From the NCBI RefSeq assembly GCF_018476905.1, contig NZ_JAHCVK010000001.1, positions 682,001 to 746,000 of the forward strand: a stretch of 64,000 nucleotides of DNA, given 5' to 3'. Origin of the DNA: Geomobilimonas luticola (lineage in GTDB: Bacteria > Desulfobacterota > Desulfuromonadia > Geobacterales > Geobacteraceae). Below the pieces are notes generated by a model, which was given only the letters and a program-made list of their open reading frames with translations, did no database searches and was not told where the DNA came from. Shown piece after piece: positions 58,698 to 64,000 of the stretch (position 1 is its first letter; each line of letters starts with the position of its first letter). The position numbers and the translations under genes are program-made.

Positions 58698-58998
58698 GCA
58701 AACTCCTCCTAACTATTGTGTATTTAGTCCTTTGCTGGATTAATAAAACAGTATATTGACTTTGTTTGTCCGGGAAAAATTACAGTTGTGGCTGAAGTGG
58801 TTAAGGGTAAATAATAGTTAGTTATTATAATCGGTTATGGTGTGGCTGCGGCTCAGAATATTTTCAAACATGGGTATAAAAATAAAATATAACACATGAA
58901 TGAAAGTCAATCCGTGAAATAGTAATACATGGCGGGGCGAAAAAGCAACAAAAATGTATAGTTTTTTTATACGGTTTAGGCAGTTGGAAGGGGGTGGG
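58698..58998. promoter_or_regulatory. AT-rich control region upstream of the CbcL-like gene
   Basis: The 301 bases are clearly AT-rich compared with the genes. They contain a dyad ATAATA-gttagt-TATTAT at 58811-58828 and TATACT on the minus strand near 58750, a possible -10 element 50 bases before the ATG. GGAGGAG precedes the start codon. No open frame is convincing. Confidence 0.5.
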
Positions 58999-60876
58999 TT
59001 ACGGGGCGCAGGCGCTCGTCGCTATTCCTTCGGCTGCGGCAAATTCGACGAATTCCCTGGTTTCGGCGGTGGGTATGCCAAGGTTGGCGGCGAGTTGCCC
59101 AACCGGCGTCCTCCCGTCCAGGCTCTCCAGCAGGCGGAAGTACGGCTCGATGAGTGATTCGGTAAAGACCTCGTTTCCCCGTGGGTAGATGACGGCCCAT
59201 GACCCTGTCGGCTCGAAACAGGCGGTGAACTCGCGGAGGTCGATTTCTCCGGTTTCCAGGAGATCGTAAATTTCGTAGCTGAAGGTGGCCAGCCGGGCGG
59301 AGCCGGCGAGGGAAAAGGGCTCGTCCAGGAGTTCCTGCCGCTCCAGGCTCCGGTCGGTGGGGATATCAGGGGGGGGGGACATGAGGGCGGCGGCGAAGTG
59401 GTAGTGGTAGTCGACCAGGTCGAGGGCGGCCGGCAGCAGTCGCCCCTGCCTTTTTTCTTCATACAGGTGGCGGAGAAATGTCCGCTGCATCTGCCAGATG
59501 GCGTCGTCGGAAAAATGCTCTTCGTTCACCCCGGCCCCGATGGCGCTCTTCATCCAGCAGGCGAATGAGCGGAGCACCCTGGCGGGAGTCAGCTTGACCC
59601 CCTTGCAGACGGCAATGAACCAGGCAACCGCTTTCCCCCGGCTGTAGAAGATGTCGCAGGCCGTTGCCAGGGAGGCCGCCTCTCCCATGGCTTTTGCAGG
59701 AAAAGCCGGCGAGGCGAGGACGGTGTAGGGGGGGGACGGCAGGTAGTCGAGCCCCAGCGACGGGGCGTGGGCGGCCAGGGGGGTGCCGGGGAGGACCGCA
59801 AGGGGAAAAATGTCCAGATGATTCGGGTAGAGTTCGAGGGCAAAATCGAGGCTCTGTTCGAAACCCGCCAAGGTGTCGCCCGGAAGGCCGTACATGAGAT
59901 CGAAACCGAATATGGCACCCGACTGGTTCAGCAGGTCCGCCCGGGCGCGGAAATCGGCCGGGTCCAGTGTGCGCCGGAGCCCCTTGAGGACCGTGGGGTG
60001 TGCGCTCTGCAGTCCTATCTGGAGCGAACAGGTGATGGCGCTGAAGAGCCGCGCCAGTTCGGCGTCAATGAATTCGCTCCGGACCTCGAAGTGGAAATGG
60101 ATGTGGGGCGCCACCTTGCGTATCATGCGAAGGACGGCCTTGGCGAGGGGGAGGTCGCGGTTGAAGGTGGAATCGAGGACAAAGACCTGGGCCACCCGGT
60201 GCTGTACGAACCAGTCGAGCTCCTGTCCGATCCGCTCCATGCCGAAGCGCCGAACCCCTTCCGCACCCTGGTAGTCGAAGCAGAAGTCGCAGCCGAAGCT
60301 GCATCCCCGTGACAGCTGCCAGAGGGCGCCTCCCCCCGGTTCGATGTGGATCCGGCCTGTCAGGTAGGGGGAGGGGAGGGTGTCGAGGAAAGGAACGGGG
60401 GGGCGTGGTTGCCGCAGTACCCGTCCCTCCCCGACAACGGCAATCCCCTTGATTCCCCGGACCGGATTGCCGGCGGACAGCATTCCCATGGCTTCGACGA
60501 AGGTGTGTTCTCCTTCTCCCAGGATCAGGAAGTCAAAGGGGAACTCGGCCAGCACCCCTTCCGGAGCGGCGGTCGGTTCAGGGCCTCCGGCAAAGAGTGT
60601 CAGCCCGGGTCGTGCTTCCCTCAGCAGGCGGGCAATTTCCAGGCATGCCCCGCGGTTCCAGAGATAGATCGAGAATCCGACGGCGTCCGGCTCGGCAGAC
60701 AGAATTGAGGCCGCACAGGTGGCCGCCGGATCACCGGCGAAAAAGTCGCACAGCGTGACCCTGAACCGCTCTGCCAGCCCTTCGTCGGCTGCCAGGCTTG
60801 CCGTGAGGTAGCCGTTGGCGAGGGGGATCGCCTGGGGCGAGGGGTAGGGATGGATGGCGGTGAGGATTACGTTCAT
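58999..60876 (-). CDS. B12-binding radical SAM protein
   Basis: 625 residues from MNVILTAIHPYPSPQ. An N-terminal B12-binding-like Rossmann domain (about 1-160) is followed by a radical SAM core with CSFGCDFCFD (CxxxCxxC, about residue 190). A C-terminal part (about 400-625) is helical and ends in a PqqD/winged-helix-like tail (RLLESLDGRTPVGQLAANLG). Such proteins methylate, rearrange or modify unactivated carbon; the substrate is unknown. The gene is followed on its upstream side by a 181-residue hypothetical protein in the same direction. Confidence 0.85.
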   Translation of the reverse strand: MNVILTAIHPYPSPQAIPLANGYLTASLAADEGLAERFRVTLCDFFAGDPAATCAASILSAEPDAVGFSIYLWNRGACLEIARLLREARPGLTLFAGGPEPTAAPEGVLAEFPFDFLILGEGEHTFVEAMGMLSAGNPVRGIKGIAVVGEGRVLRQPRPPVPFLDTLPSPYLTGRIHIEPGGGALWQLSRGCSFGCDFCFDYQGAEGVRRFGMERIGQELDWFVQHRVAQVFVLDSTFNRDLPLAKAVLRMIRKVAPHIHFHFEVRSEFIDAELARLFSAITCSLQIGLQSAHPTVLKGLRRTLDPADFRARADLLNQSGAIFGFDLMYGLPGDTLAGFEQSLDFALELYPNHLDIFPLAVLPGTPLAAHAPSLGLDYLPSPPYTVLASPAFPAKAMGEAASLATACDIFYSRGKAVAWFIAVCKGVKLTPARVLRSFACWMKSAIGAGVNEEHFSDDAIWQMQRTFLRHLYEEKRQGRLLPAALDLVDYHYHFAAALMSPPPDIPTDRSLERQELLDEPFSLAGSARLATFSYEIYDLLETGEIDLREFTACFEPTGSWAVIYPRGNEVFTESLIEPYFRLLESLDGRTPVGQLAANLGIPTAETREFVEFAAAEGIATSACAP

Positions 60877-60932
60877 CGGTGTGCCCTGTATCAATGACGG
60901 CATTTCGTCGTGGCAGCGGCCGGTTCCGGGCG

Positions 60933-61478
60933 CTACCGTTTCGGCCGGGCCTTTATCTTCGGCTTGCCGTCCTCGATGACGACCTTGAACTCAATCTGTT
61001 CGCAGTGGTATTTCTCGGTAAGCAGCGGCTTTTGTTTCGCGATGGTGGAGGCGATGAGGTCGAGGGTGATGGTGCCGGTCGGGAGGTGACAGGCCTTGCG
61101 GGCTTCCAGGTACTGCTGGTAGAGACGCTCGGCTTCCGCGCTCCCCACGGGCTCGTGAAGGTGCCGGCCATTGTCCCCCCCCTGCTCATGCAGCTTCATC
61201 TTGAACTGGTCCCGGGAGTATTTACCCTCTTCAATGAGGCGGACGATCCGGTTCCAGTGCTGACGGTAGCTGTTGAACCGGGCAATGAGGGCATTGTACT
61301 TGAACCTGTGCATCGTATTGACGATGTTGGCGGGGGTATACTTCCGGGAGGACTTTTCCACCGTCTGCAAGAGCTTGAGCGGTTCCCGCTTCTCAATGCC
61401 GAGAAAATACTGTTCATACTTTATGATCAGCTCCCCCAGGTCCTGTTCGAACCGGGCGATATCTTCCGGAATTGCCAT
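60933..61478 (-). CDS. Conserved hypothetical protein (possibly the MXAN_5187 C-terminal domain type)
   Basis: 181 residues. It is helical and basic, with an N-terminal coiled segment (DIARFEQDLGELIIKYEQYF), a middle HRFKYNALIARFNSYRQHWNRIVRL and a C-terminal beta part (FKVVIEDGKPKIKARPKR). There is no signal or cysteine motif. The middle motif recalls a family I know only from deltaproteobacteria, so the assignment is tentative. It lies 56 bases upstream of the radical SAM gene. Confidence 0.7.
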   Translation of the reverse strand: MAIPEDIARFEQDLGELIIKYEQYFLGIEKREPLKLLQTVEKSSRKYTPANIVNTMHRFKYNALIARFNSYRQHWNRIVRLIEEGKYSRDQFKMKLHEQGGDNGRHLHEPVGSAEAERLYQQYLEARKACHLPTGTITLDLIASTIAKQKPLLTEKYHCEQIEFKVVIEDGKPKIKARPKR

Positions 61479-61579
61479 GGCGTTTCTCCTGGCGGAACTA
61501 TAGCAGAACGTCCCTGCAGGGTAAAGGGTAAAAAGGTGCGCTGTCTAGGCCAGTTAGCGTGCCAAGAGCCCGGATTTCC

Positions 61580-61609
61580 TTGACTTGGCCGAGGGCATTC
61601 GTTTAAACT
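61580..61609 (+). promoter_or_regulatory. glmU promoter
   Basis: TTGACT followed by TTAAAC/TAAACT after 17-18 bases; predicted start about 30 bases before the ATG, which has AAGGAG upstream. Confidence 0.5.
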
Positions 61610-61644
61610 AGACCGATTTTTCGCGAAGAAAAGGAGCGTTACCC

Positions 61645-63024
61645 ATGGCGGATATAGCGGCACTGGTCCTGGCGGCAGGGAAGGGGACACGGATGAAATC
61701 GGACCTGGTCAAGGTCATGCACCCCCTTGCCGGCTGTCCCATGGTGGATTACCCGGTGACGGCGGCACGGTCCGCCGGTGCGGGCCGGCTCGTGCTGGTT
61801 ATCGGTCACCAGTCGGAGAAGGTCCGGGACCATTTTGCCGGCGCGGCGGATGTGGCCTTCGCGGTGCAGGAGGAACAGCTCGGTACCGGCCATGCCGTCG
61901 GCTGCGCCGCAGGGGCACTGGCGGGGTTCAGCGGCCGGGTGCTCATCCTCTGCGGGGACGTGCCCCTCATCCGGGAGAATACCCTGGTCGAACTGCTTGC
62001 CCGGCACGACGAGCGGCAGGCGGTGGTGACGGTCCTGACTGCCCACCTCGACGAACCGACCGGCTACGGCCGGGTGGTCAAGCGGGAGGGGGGGCGGATT
62101 CTCCGCATCGTGGAAGAAAAGGACGCCTCCCAGGAGGAGCGGAGCATCCGGGAGATCAATTCGGGCATCTACTGCGTGAACGGCGACTTTCTCTTCGAGG
62201 CGGTTGCCTCCCTTTCCAACGACAACGCCCAGGGGGAATACTACCTGACCGATATCATCAGGATGGCCGCTGACCGTGGCCTCCATTGCTATTCCCTGCC
62301 GGTGGACGACCCGGCGGATGTGATGGGGGTGAACGACCGGGTGCAGCTGGCCGCGGCCGGCAAGATCCTCCAGTCGCGGATTAACGAGGCGCTCATGCTG
62401 GAAGGGGTGACCATCGTCGATCCGGCCGCCACCTATATCGAGCCGGGGGTCCGGGTCGGCCGGGATACGACCATACATCCCGGTGCCCAGATCGGCGGCG
62501 CCACGGAGATCGGGAGCGGCTGCACCATCGAGTCGAACGCCGTGCTCCGGGGGTGCCGACTCGGCAACGGCGTCCATGTCAAGGCGGGCTCGGTCATGAC
62601 CGACGCTCTCCTCCACGACGGGGTGGCGGTCGGCCCCATGGCCCATCTCCGCCCCGGCACCGAGCTCATGGCCCACGTCAAGATCGGCAACTTCGTGGAG
62701 ACCAAGAAGATCGTCATGGGGGAAGGCTCCAAGGCCTCCCACCTCACCTATCTCGGGGACGCCACCATCGGGAGCAACGTCAACGTCGGCTGCGGGACCA
62801 TCACCTGCAACTACGACGGGGTGAACAAGCACCGGACGGTGATCGGGGACGACGTCTTCGTCGGGAGCGACGTCCAGTTCGTGGCGCCGGTCACCATCGG
62901 CCGCAATTCCCTCATCGCCGCCGGCACCACCGTGACCCGGGACGTCCCCCCCGACTCCCTGGCCATCGCCCGGGCGCCGCAGGTCAACAAAGAAGGATGG
63001 AAACTAAAAAAACGGGACCCGTGA
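61645..63024 (+). CDS. glmU: Bifunctional UDP-N-acetylglucosamine pyrophosphorylase / glucosamine-1-phosphate acetyltransferase
   Basis: 459 residues, the normal length. The N-terminal uridyltransferase has the signature [18 protein letters not shown], followed by [10 protein letters not shown]. The C-terminal acetyltransferase is a left-handed beta-helix of hexapeptide repeats ([17 protein letters not shown]...) with the catalytic region RPGTEL and [13 protein letters not shown]. It makes UDP-GlcNAc for peptidoglycan and lipopolysaccharide. glmS follows 73 bases downstream. Confidence 0.97.
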   Translation: MADIAALVLAAGKGTRMKSDLVKVMHPLAGCPMVDYPVTAARSAGAGRLVLVIGHQSEKVRDHFAGAADVAFAVQEEQLGTGHAVGCAAGALAGFSGRVLILCGDVPLIRENTLVELLARHDERQAVVTVLTAHLDEPTGYGRVVKREGGRILRIVEEKDASQEERSIREINSGIYCVNGDFLFEAVASLSNDNAQGEYYLTDIIRMAADRGLHCYSLPVDDPADVMGVNDRVQLAAAGKILQSRINEALMLEGVTIVDPAATYIEPGVRVGRDTTIHPGAQIGGATEIGSGCTIESNAVLRGCRLGNGVHVKAGSVMTDALLHDGVAVGPMAHLRPGTELMAHVKIGNFVETKKIVMGEGSKASHLTYLGDATIGSNVNVGCGTITCNYDGVNKHRTVIGDDVFVGSDVQFVAPVTIGRNSLIAAGTTVTRDVPPDSLAIARAPQVNKEGWKLKKRDP

Positions 63025-63025
63025 C

Positions 63026-63082
63026 CGGGAACCGGGAACTGGTAAGAAGCCTTTACCGGTCCCGGATCACCGGTCCCGGATC
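63026..63082 (+). repeat. Tandem 14-bp repeat and hairpin between glmU and glmS
   Basis: ACCGGTCCCGGATC occurs twice in tandem (63055-63068, 63069-63082). Upstream, CCGGGAACTGGTAA is nearly complementary to TTACCGGTCCCGG, giving a hairpin about 15 bases before glmS. It may affect glmS mRNA stability. Confidence 0.5.
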
Positions 63083-63097
63083 ACGACGGAGTTTATT

Positions 63098-64000
63098 ATG
63101 TGCGGAATCGTCGGCTATATAGGGGAGCAGGAAGCGGCCCCCATCATACTGGATGGTCTGAAAAAGCTTGAGTACCGGGGGTACGACTCGGCGGGGATAA
63201 GTGTACTCACCGCCGGCCGGGCCGATACCCGGCGCAGCGAGGGAAAGCTTGTCAACCTGGAGCGGCTGGTGATGGCGAAACCCCTGGCCGGTTCCATCGG
63301 TATCGGCCATACCCGCTGGGCCACCCACGGCCGCCCCTCCGAGGTCAACGCCCATCCCCACCAGGCCGGTTCCGTCATCGTCGTCCACAACGGCATCATC
63401 GAGAACTATCTGCAGCTGAAGGAGATGCTCAAGGGGCTCGGCCATGACTTCCTGAGCGAGACCGATACCGAGGTGATCTCCCACCTCATCGAAGAACGCC
63501 TGAAGGAGAGCGGCGACTTCGAAACGGCTGCCCGCCGGGCCCTCCAGGAACTCAGGGGTGCCTACGCGGTCTGCATCCTCTGCGAAAAGGAGCCGGAGAC
63601 ACTCATCGCGGCCAAGCAGGGCTCCCCCATGGTGGTCGGCCTCGGGGAGGGCGAGTTCTTCGTCGCCTCGGACATCCCGGCCATCCTTGCCCACACCCGG
63701 GAGATGATCTTCATGGAGGACGGCGAAATGGCCCTCTTCCGCGACGGCATCCCGGCCTTTTCCTCCGTGGCTGGAGAACCGCTCGTCAAGAAGCCGCGTC
63801 ACATCGACTGGTCCCCCCTCATGGCGGAGAAAGGGGGCTACAAGCACTTCATGCTCAAGGAGATCTTCGAGCAGCCCCGGGCGGTGCAGGATACCATAAC
63901 AGGCCGGCTCCTCGGGGAAGAGGGGGACGTGCTGCTGGAGGAGATGAAGCTTTCCGCCGCCGAACTGAAGGAGGTCGCCAGGGTCTGCATCGTCGCCTGC
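63098..64000 (+). CDS. glmS: Glutamine:fructose-6-phosphate aminotransferase, 3' end outside window
   Basis: The open frame runs from [15 protein letters not shown] to the window edge (301 codons; full length is usually about 610). The catalytic N-terminal cysteine is Cys2 and the glutaminase motifs are [30 protein letters not shown] and [10 protein letters not shown]-like [11 protein letters not shown]. It makes glucosamine-6-phosphate. GGAG lies 7 bases before the ATG. Confidence 0.96.
   Translation, partial: MCGIVGYIGEQEAAPIILDGLKKLEYRGYDSAGISVLTAGRADTRRSEGKLVNLERLVMAKPLAGSIGIGHTRWATHGRPSEVNAHPHQAGSVIVVHNGIIENYLQLKEMLKGLGHDFLSETDTEVISHLIEERLKESGDFETAARRALQELRGAYAVCILCEKEPETLIAAKQGSPMVVGLGEGEFFVASDIPAILAHTREMIFMEDGEMALFRDGIPAFSSVAGEPLVKKPRHIDWSPLMAEKGGYKHFMLKEIFEQPRAVQDTITGRLLGEEGDVLLEEMKLSAAELKEVARVCIVAC

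Noticed and set aside
63025-63097. glmS ribozyme
   Set aside because: The gap is only 73 bases and lacks the conserved ribozyme core; that element is mostly found in Firmicutes.

Overview
The window looks like chromosomal DNA of a dissimilatory metal-reducing Desulfuromonadia bacterium of the Geobacter lineage. The sequence is GC-rich. Eight genes carry CXXCH haem-binding motifs, 52 motifs in all. There is an ext-type outer-membrane electron conduit next to a b-cytochrome/Rieske operon, a CbcL-like nine-haem/b-type cytochrome, an OmpB-like multicopper oxidase, sigma-54 promoters and several GC-rich hairpin terminators. I see no transposase, phage gene, CRISPR array or integrase.

Layout. 1-6110 (+): the 3' part of a nonahaem cytochrome, a CDF-like membrane protein, two methyltransferases, two small proteins and a CoA-disulfide/persulfide reductase fused to rhodanese. 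6140-16299 (-): the centrepiece, two adjacent transcription units. The upstream unit is extH (rhodanese lipoprotein), extI (porin), two small secreted proteins and extKL, a pentahaem cytochrome whose frame is crossed by one UGA. Sequence on both sides of that UGA is in frame and a stem-loop follows it, so I read it as selenocysteine. A terminator at 11438-11468 separates this unit from a second one: a 12-haem lipoprotein, a 10-haem cytochrome, Rieske protein (ExtO), split cytochrome b (ExtP plus a subunit-IV-like protein) and a tetrahaem cytochrome. Together they could carry electrons from quinol through the inner membrane and periplasm to an outer-membrane porin/cytochrome complex. From memory, this gene set matches the Geobacter selenite/tellurite reduction (ext) operon and the Cbc6 complex. 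A divergent LysR gene at 16517 is the obvious candidate regulator.

17571-31626: a sigma-54 enhancer-binding protein (-), an amidohydrolase, a three-domain MFS/PlsC/acyl-ACP synthetase, a lipoprotein, a 33-aa membrane peptide plus DUF2339/DUF3999 operon, a secreted phosphatase, a YiiX-like protease-fold protein and a dihaem lipoprotein. Two almost identical -24/-12 promoters (19191 and 24614) lie about 100-115 bp downstream of similar GTACATT...GTGCAT motifs, which suggests one small regulon.

31689-51243: mostly housekeeping and signalling genes: pyk, an Old Yellow Enzyme homologue, an AEC transporter, prfC, tatD, tcdA, a ferritin-like protein, a monohaem cytochrome, fabH, a HEAT/HD-GYP cluster, radA, a DksA-family gene, a GAF-histidine kinase and tRNA-Ala(CGC).

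51255-64000: a secreted double-repeat protein (seven RCC1 repeats then five VCBS-like repeats), an FKBP-type prolyl isomerase, a multicopper oxidase, the CbcL-like cytochrome, a B12-binding radical SAM protein, a conserved hypothetical, glmU and the 5' part of glmS. Both end genes are cut by the window edges.
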